NCBI GenBank assembly: GCA_963975885.1
Contig: CAXBIS010000009.1
Coordinates: 62,001-126,000 of the forward strand
Direction: 5' to 3'
DNA length: 64,000 nucleotides
DNA from: Pseudazoarcus sp963975885
Lineage (GTDB): Bacteria > Pseudomonadota > Gammaproteobacteria > Burkholderiales > Rhodocyclaceae
The position numbers and the translations under genes were made by a program. Positions 45,301 to 53,915 of this stretch are shown here, piece after piece. Below the pieces are notes generated by a model that saw only the letters and a list, made by a program, of their open reading frames with translations, was not told the origin of the DNA and did no database searches. Every line of letters starts with the position of its first letter. Positions within the stretch are counted from its first letter, which is position 1.

Positions 45301-45836
45301 ATTCGCCCGCCGGCGTCGCGATAACGTTGCAGCAGGGTCCGCGCCTCGTCGGCGAGACAGTCGCGGTGCACCGCGATGCCGCGATCGACGAGCGACGCGA
45401 CCCAGTCAGACGGCTTGGCCCCCTCGTCGAAACCGATCGCCTCGGCGTCCGCGCCATCGGCGCCGTACACCAGTGTGCGCACGCCGGAAAACGGGATCGC
45501 GCCCAGACACATTGCGCACGGTGCGCAGGTCGAGACCAGCATGTGCGGCCCGCATGTGGCCAGATCGTGCGTGCCCAGTCGCCGCTGAGCGCGCATCAAC
45601 GCGACCATCTCGGCATGCAGGCACGAGGCGTGACCGGAAACCACGCGGTTGACGCCGGCGGCAACGAGCCGGCCGTCGGCGTCGAGCACCAGCGCGCCGA
45701 ACGGGCCGCCGCCGTCGTCGATGTTGCGTGCGGCCGCGTCGAGCGCAAAGCACATGGCCATCTCGGTTGAGTCGAACTGCCTTGGCGCCGCGTCGAGTTC
45801 ATCGAGCCAGTCGGGGAGCGTCAGAGTGAACTGCAT
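45294..45836 (-). CDS. Nucleoside/guanine deaminase-like zinc hydrolase
   Basis: 180 residues. The cytidine-deaminase fold zinc site is complete: CLHAEM supplies His and the catalytic Glu, and TCAPCAMCLG supplies two Cys. The sequence GGGPFGALVLDADGRLVAAGVN is typical of the GuaD/TadA-like group, so guanine deamination to xanthine is possible and would fit the purine-derived ureide genes 33 kb away, but the distance makes that link weak. The start ATG is at 45836. Confidence 0.82.
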   Translation of the reverse strand: MQFTLTLPDWLDELDAAPRQFDSTEMAMCFALDAAARNIDDGGGPFGALVLDADGRLVAAGVNRVVSGHASCLHAEMVALMRAQRRLGTHDLATCGPHMLVSTCAPCAMCLGAIPFSGVRTLVYGADGADAEAIGFDEGAKPSDWVASLVDRGIAVHRDCLADEARTLLQRYRDAGGRIY

Positions 45837-45856
45837 GGACCGCCTGCCGGGCCCGT

Positions 45857-46516
45857 TCAAAAACGACGAATCAGGCCGATATGCCAGCTTCGCACCTCGG
45901 GGCGGTCGCTGATCAATTCGACTGCGCTGCCGTCGGCAAGCCTCGAGGTGTAGCGAAGCGAGCCGTAGCGGATTTCCCGGAAACCCAGACGGGCCGACCA
46001 GGCCTGACCCAGGCGCAGGTTCACGCCGGCGCCGAGCAGCGTGCCGCTGCGCCAGCCGGTCTCGTTGTATGCGCTGCTCGACGGGGAGGACTTCTTCTCG
46101 CGCAAATGGCCGTAGGAGAAGCCGCCTTCGGCATACACCGAGATCGCGTCGCTCAGGTGCAGCGTGGGCTGAATGGTGATCGCGGCGGCATAGGGGATGT
46201 CGTAGCGGAAGGTGGCGGGCTCTTCGGGAATGGACAGCGTGAAATCGGTGTCGCTCGCACCTGCGCGTGCCTCGACCGCGATCGAGAAACGATTCGCGGT
46301 GTGCCAGCGATGTCCGAGCACGAGACTGCCGGCATTGCCGCGCGCACGGTTGGTGAAGCTGCCGTCGGGTGCACCGTCTAGGGTGAAGTAGTGCGGCTCG
46401 AAGGTGATGCGTTCGCGCGCGCCCTCCAGACCCCAGTAGAAGTCGCCGGCCCAGGTGTGGCCGGCAGCCGGAAGCGTCGCGGCCAGCGCCAGGACGCATG
46501 CGCGGATGCGGATCAT
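45857..46516 (-). CDS. Small outer-membrane beta-barrel protein
   Basis: 219 residues from the ATG at 46516, with GGGGAG about 8 nt upstream. A signal peptide (ACVLALAATLPAAGHTWA) is followed by alternating amphipathic strands (LVLGHRWHT, FSIAVEARAG, ISVYAEGGFSYG, WSARLGFREIRYG) and it ends in Phe, the usual C-terminal residue for BAM-inserted barrels. It is probably an 8-stranded OmpA/OmpX-like barrel. The function is unknown. It is 20 bp upstream of the deaminase gene and may be co-transcribed with it. Confidence 0.75.
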   Translation of the reverse strand: MIRIRACVLALAATLPAAGHTWAGDFYWGLEGARERITFEPHYFTLDGAPDGSFTNRARGNAGSLVLGHRWHTANRFSIAVEARAGASDTDFTLSIPEEPATFRYDIPYAAAITIQPTLHLSDAISVYAEGGFSYGHLREKKSSPSSSAYNETGWRSGTLLGAGVNLRLGQAWSARLGFREIRYGSLRYTSRLADGSAVELISDRPEVRSWHIGLIRRF

Positions 46517-46955
46517 GTCGGTTCTCCCCGTTGCGCTGCGTCTGCGATGATAGGGGCGTGCGCCGCGCGCTGTCCATCGCCGGGTCCACAAGCACCGGTT
46601 CACGGCCGTGCGCGAGGCTCGAGGTGCCGCGCAAGCGTCGTCCGGACTTCGGATGGTACCGGTCGATACCTGTGCTATCGAATCAAGCGATCGCGAGAGT
46701 TCTTATCAAACGGGGTCTTTGCCTTTAACATCTGCGCGGAGCGATTTCTTCGCGCACGTTCCGGCCCGGTGCCGGAGTCGATACGCGTGGCGGGTGTGAC
46801 CGACGACACGGTTCCGGTATGCATCCGTTCGGCAGGCGGTCCGTGTTTCGCCCCCGGTCGATGCAGTCGGGGAGCGAGCAGCGCGCGCTGCCGTCGGGTT
46901 GCCGGAACGATTCCGGCGCCCGTTTTTTGGTTTTGAACCGTATATGGAGATTGAC
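46517..46955. promoter_or_regulatory. 439-bp non-coding region upstream of glxR
   Basis: I see no convincing gene here; open frames on both strands lack protein-like composition. It contains an inverted repeat TCGATA-N7-TATCGA at 46663-46681, followed 21 bp later by a weak promoter-like pair (TTATCA at 46703 and TTAACA at 46725, 16-bp spacer). That would give glxR a leader of over 200 nt. A T-rich stretch at 46923-46934 lies just before the TGGAGA ribosome-binding site (46945). Confidence 0.4.
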
Positions 46956-47843
46956 ATGGCGAAAATTGGATTCATTGGTCTGGGCATCATGGGCGCGCCG
47001 ATGGCGGGTCACCTGCAGGCTGGCGGTCACGAGCTGTTCGTGCACGACGTCAAGGAGCCGCCCGCGGACCTGATCAGCGGTGGCGCCAAGGCCTGCGCCA
47101 GCGGCGCCGAGGTCGCCAAGAACGCCGACATCATCATCACGATGGTGCCGGATACGCCGCACGTCGAGTCCGTGCTGTTCGGTGACGATGGCGTCGCCGC
47201 TGGCCTGTCGAAAGGCAAGATCGTCGTCGACATGAGCTCGATCTCGCCGATCGCCACCAAGCAGTTCGCCAAACGCATCAACGAGCTGGGCTGCGAATAC
47301 GTCGACGCGCCGGTCTCTGGCGGCGAGGTGGGTGCCAAGGCCGCTTCGCTGACGATCATGGTCGGCGGTTCCGAAGCGACCTTCGAGAAGGTCAAGCCGC
47401 TGTTCGATCTGATGGGAAAGAACATCACCCTGGTCGGCGGCAACGGTGACGGTCAGACCACCAAGGTGGCCAACCAGATCATCGTCGCGCTCAACATCCA
47501 GGCCGTGTCCGAGGCGCTGCTGTTCGCGTCCAAGGCCGGTGCCGACCCCGCCAAGGTGCGTCAGGCGCTGATGGGCGGCTTCGCCTCGTCGAAGATCCTC
47601 GAAGTGCATGGCGAGCGCATGGTCAAGCGCACGTTCAACCCGGGTTTCCGCATCGAGCTGCACCAGAAGGACCTGAACCTTGCGCTGCAGGGCGCCAAGT
47701 CGCTGGGCGTTTCGCTGCCGAACACCGCGATGGCCCAGGAGCTGATGAACGCCTGCGCCGCCAACGGCATGTCGGGCCTGGATCACTCGGCGCTGTGCCG
47801 TGCGGTCGAGATGATGGCCAACCATCAGATCGCCGAGGGCTGA
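46956..47843 (+). CDS. glxR: Tartronate semialdehyde (2-hydroxy-3-oxopropionate) reductase
   Basis: 295 residues, the standard beta-hydroxyacid dehydrogenase length. NAD(P) binding is by GFIGLGIMGAPMA at the N terminus; the substrate loop is DAPVSGGEVGAK near residue 118, and K170 in GQTTKVANQ is the catalytic lysine (K171 in E. coli GarR). It reduces tartronate semialdehyde to glycerate in the glyoxylate carboligase route. Pyruvate kinase follows; gcl, hyi and glycerate kinase are not in the window. It connects glyoxylate from allantoin or oxalate metabolism to glycolysis. Confidence 0.93.
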   Translation: MAKIGFIGLGIMGAPMAGHLQAGGHELFVHDVKEPPADLISGGAKACASGAEVAKNADIIITMVPDTPHVESVLFGDDGVAAGLSKGKIVVDMSSISPIATKQFAKRINELGCEYVDAPVSGGEVGAKAASLTIMVGGSEATFEKVKPLFDLMGKNITLVGGNGDGQTTKVANQIIVALNIQAVSEALLFASKAGADPAKVRQALMGGFASSKILEVHGERMVKRTFNPGFRIELHQKDLNLALQGAKSLGVSLPNTAMAQELMNACAANGMSGLDHSALCRAVEMMANHQIAEG

Positions 47844-47912
47844 TCTTCGCGACCCGCCTCATGCGGGCGGGTCGTGGAACAACGGGGTGCCGCCGCGTGC
47901 GGCGGGATTCCG

Positions 47913-47942
47913 GATGCCGGCCGCCTTGTTGCGGTCGGCATC
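47913..47942 (+). terminator. Possible terminator hairpin downstream of glxR
   Basis: GATGCCGGCCGC and GCGGTCGGCATC form a 12-bp stem with one mismatch around a CTTGTT loop, followed by GGATTTTG. The T-run is short and displaced by 3 nt. A second hairpin at 47850-47874 has no T-run. Either could attenuate read-through into the pyruvate kinase gene. Confidence 0.4.
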
Positions 47943-48113
47943 GGATTTTGTAGAAGTGGAAGACCGGGCCGCAGGGCGCCGGTCGGGCCAATCCGGCGCG
48001 TTACGGGTGCTGATCGCAGCCGTAGGCGTACATCAGGGCGTAACGATCGTCGCGCAGCCTGTACGACCAGTCACCGGATTTTGAGTAGTCATCGTTTCAT
48101 TCAGGACAATAAA

Positions 48114-49532
48114 ATGCGACGCGAACGTAATGCCCGCATCATCGCCACGCTCGGCCCCGCAAGCTCGAGCCCCGAAACCATTCTTGCGCTGTTCGAGGCC
48201 GGGGCGGACGTGTTCCGCTTCAACTTCAGCCACGGCACGCACGAAGACCATAAGGCGCGCTACGACATCGTGCGCGAGGTCGAGCGCAAGATCGGTCGCC
48301 CGATCGGCATCCTCGCCGACCTGCAGGGCCCGAAGCTGCGCATCGGCCCCTTCGCGTCCGGCCGCATCGTGCTGCAGGCCGGTGCCGAGTTCACGCTCGA
48401 TAACGATACCGCGCCGGGCGACGAGAACCGCGTGTGCCTGCCGCACCCGGAACTGTTCGAAGTGGTCGAGGCCGGTCAGTCGCTGCTGCTCGACGACGGC
48501 AAGCTGCGCCTGCAGGTGCTCGACAGCAACGGCACTCAGATCCGCACGCGCGTGGTCACCGGCGGGCCGCTGTCGGACCGCAAGGGCGTCAACGTGCCCG
48601 ACGCGGTGCTGCCGATCCCGGTGCTGACCGAGAAGGACCGTCGCGACCTGGATTTCGCGCTGTCGCTTGGCGTGGAGTTTGTTGCGCTGTCCTTCGTGCA
48701 GCGTCCCGAGGATCTGCACGAGGCGCGCGAGATCATCGGTGATCGTGCCTTGCTGATGACCAAGCTCGAGAAGCCGCAGGCGCTCGATCATCTGGACGAG
48801 ATCGTTCGGCTTTCCGACTCGGTGATGGTCGCGCGTGGTGACCTCGGCGTGGAACTGCCGCCCGAGCGTGTGCCCAGTGCATCCAAGCGCATCCTGCGTG
48901 CCTGCCGCGAGCATGGCAAGCCGAGCATCGTCGCCACGCAGATGCTCGAGTCGATGATCTCGGCGCCGACGCCCACCCGTGCCGAGGCTTCGGACGTCGC
49001 GGGCGCCGTGTATGACGGTTCCGACGCCGTGATGCTGTCGGCCGAATCGGCCAGCGGCGCTTTCCCGGTGCAGGCGGTGACGATGATGGACCGCATCATC
49101 CGTGAGGTCGAAGGTGATCCGGCCTATCGTACGATGATCGACGCCCAGCATCCGGAGCCGCTGGCCTCCCCAGCCGACGCGATCTGCGCCGCACTGCGCG
49201 GCGTGACCAAGATCGTCGGTGCCACCGCGACCGTGACCTATACGACGTCCGGTACGACCTCGATGCGCGCTGCGCGCGAGCGTCCCACCGCACCCATCGT
49301 CAGTATCACGCCGAGCCTCGACACGGCGCGCCGCATGGCCTTCGTGTGGGGCGTGCATGCCAAGGTGGTCGAGGACGTGCATTCCGTGACCGACATGGTG
49401 GCCGTGGGTTGCAAGGTCGCGCTTGAGGAAGGTTTCGCCAAGCCGGGTGACATGATCGCGATCACCGCGGGCATGCCTTTCGGCATGCCGGGCAGCACCA
49501 ACCTGCTGCGCATCGCCACCGTCGAAGGCTGA
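48114..49532 (+). CDS. pyk: Pyruvate kinase
   Basis: 472 residues, standard length. RIIATLGPASSS at the N terminus, FRFNFSHGTHEDH, DLQGPKLRIG, MVARGDLGVELP and the K-site MTKLEKPQA are all present. It converts phosphoenolpyruvate and ADP to pyruvate and ATP. In other betaproteobacteria a pyk copy often sits with glxR and glycerate kinase, and its place 270 bp after glxR suggests the same role in glycerate assimilation. The start ATG at 48114 follows AGGA; the frame extends upstream but the extension is not protein-like. A strong terminator follows. Confidence 0.95.
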   Translation: MRRERNARIIATLGPASSSPETILALFEAGADVFRFNFSHGTHEDHKARYDIVREVERKIGRPIGILADLQGPKLRIGPFASGRIVLQAGAEFTLDNDTAPGDENRVCLPHPELFEVVEAGQSLLLDDGKLRLQVLDSNGTQIRTRVVTGGPLSDRKGVNVPDAVLPIPVLTEKDRRDLDFALSLGVEFVALSFVQRPEDLHEAREIIGDRALLMTKLEKPQALDHLDEIVRLSDSVMVARGDLGVELPPERVPSASKRILRACREHGKPSIVATQMLESMISAPTPTRAEASDVAGAVYDGSDAVMLSAESASGAFPVQAVTMMDRIIREVEGDPAYRTMIDAQHPEPLASPADAICAALRGVTKIVGATATVTYTTSGTTSMRAARERPTAPIVSITPSLDTARRMAFVWGVHAKVVEDVHSVTDMVAVGCKVALEEGFAKPGDMIAITAGMPFGMPGSTNLLRIATVEG

Positions 49533-49554
49533 GCGCTGACGCAGTGAACGACGA

Positions 49555-49577
49555 AGGGGCCGCAAGGCCCCTTTTTA
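49555..49577 (+). terminator. Rho-independent terminator after pyk
   Basis: AAGGGGCC-GCAA-GGCCCCTT forms a perfect 8-bp stem with a stable GNRA loop, followed by a T-run at 49573-49577. It lies 22 bp after the pyk stop and 18 bp before the stop of the convergent Crp/Fnr gene. Confidence 0.92.
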
Positions 49578-49594
49578 GTTGCTGCGCCGAACGT

Positions 49595-50203
49595 TCAGAT
49601 CTTTCCCTGATGCTTGAGGCGACTGAGCGTCTCGGACGAGATGTTCAGATAAGAGGCCAGTTCCTTTTTGGGGATGCGATCGAACAGGTCGGGCTGCTTG
49701 CGCAGGAAGCGGTGCACGCGCCCCGGTGCGTCGAGCAGATGAAGCGTGATTGTGTGAGCCATGATCTCGCTCATCAGGCGCATTACTTCATGCTCGAAGT
49801 TCTGCTTGAGCGCGGGGAAGTCGTCGATGAAGGCGGCCCATTGCTGCATCGGCAGCTTTGCCACGCGTGCCCGGGTGACGCACACGATGCTGTACGGTGT
49901 GGGCGTGCCCAGCTGCCAGGCGGCGTAGCTGGTCTCCATGTTGCGCTCCTCCGTGAAGCGGAGGATCATCCTCTTTCCCTGCTGGTTGGTAACGACTCGC
50001 TTGAGTACGCCGTCCAGCACGAAATATTGCTCCATTTCGTGCACGCCCTGATGCAGCAGGAAGTCGCCCTTCTGGCAGTCGACCACGGCGAGATGAGGCT
50101 CCAGCGCGGCCATCTCGGCCTCGCCGAGTTCCTTCAGGATCTGGTTCTGCCTGAGCTGGACGCGGATGATGTTCTTTTCCGGGTGTTTCTCGACTGGAGA
50201 CAT
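49595..50203 (-). CDS. Crp/Fnr-family regulator, candidate regulator of the oxalate/formate genes
   Basis: 202 residues. An N-terminal cyclic-nucleotide-binding-type domain (KGDFLLHQGVHEMEQYFVLDG) and dimerisation helix precede a C-terminal HTH (IPKKELASYLNISSETLSRL). The recognition helix has E191-x-x-S194-R195, the FNR pattern for TTGA half-sites, not the CRP R-E-x-x-x-R pattern for TGTGA. There is no FNR-type N-terminal Cys cluster (only scattered Cys at 43 and 108), so an iron-sulfur oxygen sensor is unlikely. It is divergent from oxc; a TTGAC-N4-GTCAA site lies 55 bp upstream. Confidence 0.92.
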   Translation of the reverse strand: MSPVEKHPEKNIIRVQLRQNQILKELGEAEMAALEPHLAVVDCQKGDFLLHQGVHEMEQYFVLDGVLKRVVTNQQGKRMILRFTEERNMETSYAAWQLGTPTPYSIVCVTRARVAKLPMQQWAAFIDDFPALKQNFEHEVMRLMSEIMAHTITLHLLDAPGRVHRFLRKQPDLFDRIPKKELASYLNISSETLSRLKHQGKI

Positions 50204-50257
50204 AGATGACCGGTGTTCCGTCGCCCATACGACTAAGGGCGTATTCTCCCGTTAAAG

Positions 50258-50300
50258 TTGACCGGGGTCAATGATCATGGCAAGGGCCCATCGCTATGAT
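50258..50300 (+). promoter_or_regulatory. oxc promoter with TTGAC-N4-GTCAA Crp/Fnr-type box
   Basis: The perfect inverted repeat TTGAC-CGGG-GTCAA is at 50258-50271, and TATGAT (50295-50300), a 5/6 match to the -10 consensus, starts 23 nt after it. This places the box centre near -42 from the expected transcription start at about 50307, the class II activator position. The rest of the 298-bp intergenic region is the roughly 195-nt oxc leader, in which I see no known riboswitch. Confidence 0.7.
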
Positions 50301-50501
50301 GCGCTCGCTTCATAGGTACGGGTATCTCCCAGACAATATCCGTCGGAGAACGCTGGCGTCCGGCGCTTCCCGCCGACACGTGAAGACGTGAGGCGACCCG
50401 TGGGCAGGTCTGCTCAGCCCCGATCCGGGGCGCACTGATCGCCCGCACAGCCAGCCACGCTGCTCAACCTTTATCGACATACAACGACGAGAGCATTCAC
50501 C

Positions 50502-52259
50502 ATGAACACGACTAGCGACACTCAATCCGAGGGTTTTCACATGCAATCCCAGGAAATGACCGACGGCTTCAATCTGCTGATCGACGCCCTCAAGGCCAAC
50601 GACCTGAACACCATCTACGGCCTCGTCGGCATTCCGGTGACCGACCTTGCGCGCATGGCGCAGGGCCGCGGCATGAAGTTCATCGGTTTCCGTCATGAAG
50701 CGAACGCCGTCAATGCCGCCGCGATCGCCGGCTACATGACGCAAAAGCCCGGTGTTGCGCTGACCGTGTCCGCGCCCGGCTTCCTCAACGGTCTGGTCGC
50801 GCTGGCCAACGCCACCGTCAACTGCTTCCCGATGATCATGATCTCCGGCTCCTCCGAGCGCGAGATCGTCGACCTGCAGCAGGGCGACTACGAAGAGCTC
50901 GATCAGCTCAACGCCGCCAAGCCCTACGTGAAGGCCGCTTACCGTATCAACCATGCCGAGGACATCGGCATTGCTGTCGCGCGCTCGATCCGCGCCGCCG
51001 TCTCCGGTCGTCCGGGCGGTGTGTACCTGGACGTGCCGGCCCAGCTGCTCGGCCAGACCATCGACGCCGTGCGCGGCGCCGAGTCCATCGTCAAGGTCGT
51101 CGATCCGGCCCCGGCTCACCTGCCTTCGCCGGACGCGATCCAGCGCGCCGTCGACGTGCTCAAGTCGGCCAAGAAGCCGATCATCATGCTCGGCAAGGGT
51201 GCCGCCTATGCACAGGCCGAAAAGCAGATCAAGGAACTGGTCGAGAAGACCGGCATCCCGTACCTGGCCATGTCGATGGCCAAGGGCATCCTGCCCGACA
51301 GCCACCCGCAGTCGGCCATGGCTGCGCGCTCGCTGGCGCTCAAGGAAGCCGACGCCGTGCTGCTCATCGGTGCTCGCCTGAACTGGCTGCTGGCCCACGG
51401 CAAGGGCAAGACCTGGGGCGGCTCGCCGGATCGCGAGTTCCCGGCCAAGAAGTTCATCCAGATCGACATTTCCGCGATGGAAATGGACAGCAACGTGCCC
51501 ATCGATGCGCCCATCGTCGGCGACATCGTGAGCTCGGTCGAGGCCCTCAACGCCGCCATCGGCAAGGATTTCCCGAAAGTCTCGAAGGAGTGGGTCGGTA
51601 CGCTGATGTCCAAGCGTGAGCAGAACGTCGCCAAGATGGCTGCGATGCTCACCAAGGACACGACGCCGATGAACTTCCACAACGCGCTGGGCACCATCGG
51701 CAGCGTGATCAAGGGCCGCGACATCCACCTGGTCAACGAAGGTGCGAACGCGCTCGACTACGCCCGCGCCATCATCGACATGGAAAAGCCGCGTCGTCGT
51801 TTCGACACCGGTACCTGGGGTGTCATGGGCGTTGGCATGGGCTACGCCATCGGTGCAGCCGTCGAGTCCGGGGGTCCGGTCGTCGCGATCGAGGGTGACT
51901 CGGCCTTCGGCTTCAGCGGCATGGAGCTTGAGACCATCGCCCGCTACAACCTGCCGGTGGTCTCGATCATCATGAACAACAGCGGCGTGTATCGTGGTTG
52001 CGACCCCAACCTCAACCCGAACAACCCCAGCGACGTTCCGGTCACGGCCTTCGTCAAGAACGCCCGTTACGAGAAGCTGATGGAAGCGTTCGGCGGCGAC
52101 GGCTACTACGCCACGACCACGGCCGAACTCAAGGACGCGCTCGAGAAGGCGCTGGCCTCCGGTCGTCCGACCGTCATCAACGCCATCATCGACGAGACGG
52201 CAGGTACCGAGAGCGGTCGTCTGACCAGCCTCAACCCGCAGTCGGCTGTCAAGAAGTAA
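50502..52259 (+). CDS. oxc: Oxalyl-CoA decarboxylase
   Basis: 585 residues. The thiamine-diphosphate motif GDSAFGFSGMELETIARYN leads to IIMNNSGVY, and the activating Glu is in GFRHEANAV. QQGDYEELDQ and SSEREIVDLQQGDYEE match Oxalobacter formigenes OXC, with its Tyr-Glu active-site pair. It decarboxylates oxalyl-CoA to formyl-CoA. The protein has about 17 extra N-terminal residues compared with that enzyme; the ATG at 50541, with GAGGG upstream, is an alternative start giving 572 residues. It is divergent from the Crp/Fnr gene and ends with its own terminator. Confidence 0.96.
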   Translation: MNTTSDTQSEGFHMQSQEMTDGFNLLIDALKANDLNTIYGLVGIPVTDLARMAQGRGMKFIGFRHEANAVNAAAIAGYMTQKPGVALTVSAPGFLNGLVALANATVNCFPMIMISGSSEREIVDLQQGDYEELDQLNAAKPYVKAAYRINHAEDIGIAVARSIRAAVSGRPGGVYLDVPAQLLGQTIDAVRGAESIVKVVDPAPAHLPSPDAIQRAVDVLKSAKKPIIMLGKGAAYAQAEKQIKELVEKTGIPYLAMSMAKGILPDSHPQSAMAARSLALKEADAVLLIGARLNWLLAHGKGKTWGGSPDREFPAKKFIQIDISAMEMDSNVPIDAPIVGDIVSSVEALNAAIGKDFPKVSKEWVGTLMSKREQNVAKMAAMLTKDTTPMNFHNALGTIGSVIKGRDIHLVNEGANALDYARAIIDMEKPRRRFDTGTWGVMGVGMGYAIGAAVESGGPVVAIEGDSAFGFSGMELETIARYNLPVVSIIMNNSGVYRGCDPNLNPNNPSDVPVTAFVKNARYEKLMEAFGGDGYYATTTAELKDALEKALASGRPTVINAIIDETAGTESGRLTSLNPQSAVKK

Positions 52260-52308
52260 GCTTCGCGCTCGATACGAGTCGGACGATGAGACATTGATCG
52301 TCACGGAG

Positions 52309-52344
52309 ACCGGGCGGGCGGGACAACCCGCCCGCCCGGTTCTT
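52309..52344 (+). terminator. Terminator after oxc
   Basis: A 14-bp perfect stem (left arm 52309-52322, right arm 52327-52340) closes an ACAA loop and is followed by TTCTT. It lies 50 bp after the oxc stop, so the first frc gene needs its own promoter. Confidence 0.8.
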
Positions 52345-52363
52345 GGTATCCAGGCGACCCGGC

Positions 52364-52393
52364 TTGACTTGGCCTGCCGCGTGCCAATAGTAT
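52364..52393 (+). promoter_or_regulatory. Predicted sigma-70 promoter of the first frc gene
   Basis: TTGACT (52364-52369) and TAGTAT (52388-52393) are separated by 18 bp, downstream of the oxc terminator and about 140 bp before the frc start. There is only a single TTGAC half-site and no GTCAA partner, so this promoter should not depend on the Crp/Fnr box found at the other three. Confidence 0.5.
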
Positions 52394-52535
52394 CTATGGT
52401 TGAAATGGACTCTCCCCCCATTCCGGGGCCGCTCCATTGGATCCCGAACGAAGAAGCTTGGCGCCCTGCAGAGGCGCAGTCCCTGCGACCCACAGGGCTC
52501 AAAACAAACCCGTTTAAAAAAGGAAGATTTCTGAC

Positions 52536-53792
52536 ATGAGCAAGCCGCTTGAAGGAATTAAGATCATCGACTTTACCCACGTTCAGGCCGGTCCCGCGTG
52601 CACCCAGTTGCTCGCCTGGTTCGGTGCCGACGTGATCAAGGTCGAGCGTCCGGGTGCCGGTGACGTGACCCGTGCCCAGCTGCGCCACGTCAAGGATGCC
52701 GACGCGCTGTACTTCACGATGCTGAACAGCAACAAGCGTTCGCTGACCCTGAACACCAAGACGCCCGAGGGCAAGGAAGTTCTGGAAAAGCTCATCAAGG
52801 AATCGGACGTTCTCGTTGAGAACTTCGGCCCGGGCGCGCTCGACCGTATGGGCTTCTCGTGGAACCGCATCCAGGAACTGAACCCCAAGATGATCGTTGC
52901 TTCGGTCAAGGGCTTCAGCGATGGTCACCACTACGAAGACCTGAAGGTCTACGAAAACGTCGCCCAGTGCGCCGGTGGTGCTGCCTCGACCACGGGTTTC
53001 TGGGACGGCCCCCCGACGGTTTCGGGCGCTGCTCTGGGTGACTCGAACACCGGCATGCACCTGGCCATCGGTATCCTCACCGCGTTGATGGGTCGCGAGA
53101 AGACCGGCAAGGGCCAGAAAGTCGCTTGCTCGATGCAGGACGCCGTGCTCAACCTGTGCCGCGTCAAGCTGCGCGACCAGCAGCGTCTGGATGCTCTCGG
53201 CTACCTGGAAGAGTACCCGCAGTACCCGCACGGAGAGTTCTCCGACGTCGTGCCGCGTGGTGGCAACGCCGGCGGCGGCGGCCAGCCGGGCTGGGTTCTG
53301 AAGTGCAAGGGCTGGGAAACCGACCCCAACGCCTACATCTACTTCACCATTCAGGGGCATGCCTGGGCGCCGATCTGCAAGGCGCTGGGCAAGGAAGAGT
53401 GGATCGACGATCCGGCTTACAACACGGCCGAAGCCCGTCAGGACAAGATCTTCGACATCTTCGCGTTCATCGAGGACTGGCTCAAGGACAAGACCAAGTA
53501 CGAGGCGGTCAACATCCTGCGCAAGTTCGACATTCCGTGCGCCCCGGTGCTGTCCATGAAGGAAATCGCCGAGGACGAGTCGCTGCGCAAGAGCGGCTCC
53601 ATCGTCGAGGTCCCGCACAAGAAGCTGGGCAAGTACCTCACCGTCGGCAGCCCGATCAAGTTCTCGGACCTGAAGGTCGAGATCACCGGTTCGCCGCTGC
53701 TGGGCGAGCACACCGACCAGATCCTGGGCGAACTGGGTTACAGCGCGGATCAGATCAAGTCCTTCCGCGAGAACAAGGTCACCGACGCCTGA
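52536..53792 (+). CDS. frc: Formyl-CoA:oxalate CoA-transferase, copy 1
   Basis: 418 residues, class III CoA-transferase. Gln17 and the catalytic Asp169 fall at the same numbers as in Oxalobacter formigenes FRC, and the glycine-rich loop GNAGGGGQPGW is intact. Residue 48 is Gln, as in E. coli YfdW, whereas the Oxalobacter enzyme has Trp48, a position linked to oxalate substrate inhibition. It moves CoA from formyl-CoA to oxalate, giving oxalyl-CoA for Oxc and free formate. A strong terminator follows, and it has its own promoter separate from oxc. Confidence 0.95.
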   Translation: MSKPLEGIKIIDFTHVQAGPACTQLLAWFGADVIKVERPGAGDVTRAQLRHVKDADALYFTMLNSNKRSLTLNTKTPEGKEVLEKLIKESDVLVENFGPGALDRMGFSWNRIQELNPKMIVASVKGFSDGHHYEDLKVYENVAQCAGGAASTTGFWDGPPTVSGAALGDSNTGMHLAIGILTALMGREKTGKGQKVACSMQDAVLNLCRVKLRDQQRLDALGYLEEYPQYPHGEFSDVVPRGGNAGGGGQPGWVLKCKGWETDPNAYIYFTIQGHAWAPICKALGKEEWIDDPAYNTAEARQDKIFDIFAFIEDWLKDKTKYEAVNILRKFDIPCAPVLSMKEIAEDESLRKSGSIVEVPHKKLGKYLTVGSPIKFSDLKVEITGSPLLGEHTDQILGELGYSADQIKSFRENKVTDA

Positions 53793-53815
53793 CCTGCGCT
53801 TCTGCTTGAGAAAGA

Positions 53816-53843
53816 AACGACGCCTGCGGGCGTCGTTTTTTTT
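53816..53843 (+). terminator. Rho-independent terminator after frc copy 1
   Basis: AACGACGCC-TGCG-GGCGTCGTT forms a 9-bp stem followed by a run of seven to eight T ending at 53843, 23 bp after the frc stop codon. Confidence 0.93.
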
Positions 53844-53915
53844 GGTGTTGGCGATCCGGGCAGTGGCCGGTCGCGGATGTTATAGTGAAAAACTTGGCTT
53901 CCGAAGGAGTTGCGG

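Noticed and set aside
47850..47874. GC-rich hairpin immediately after glxR as a terminator
   Set aside because: A 9-bp stem is present but no T-run follows; the next hairpin at 47913 is a slightly better but still weak candidate.
52364..52377. Crp/Fnr box at the first frc promoter
   Set aside because: Only the TTGAC half-site is present; the partner reads CCTGC in place of GTCAA, and no -10 lies at the 23-nt distance seen at the other three.
50310..53711. Open minus-strand frame of about 1130 codons opposite oxc and frc
   Set aside because: Both plus-strand genes are certain; the antisense frame is rich in Gly, His and Asp repeats with no recognisable fold.
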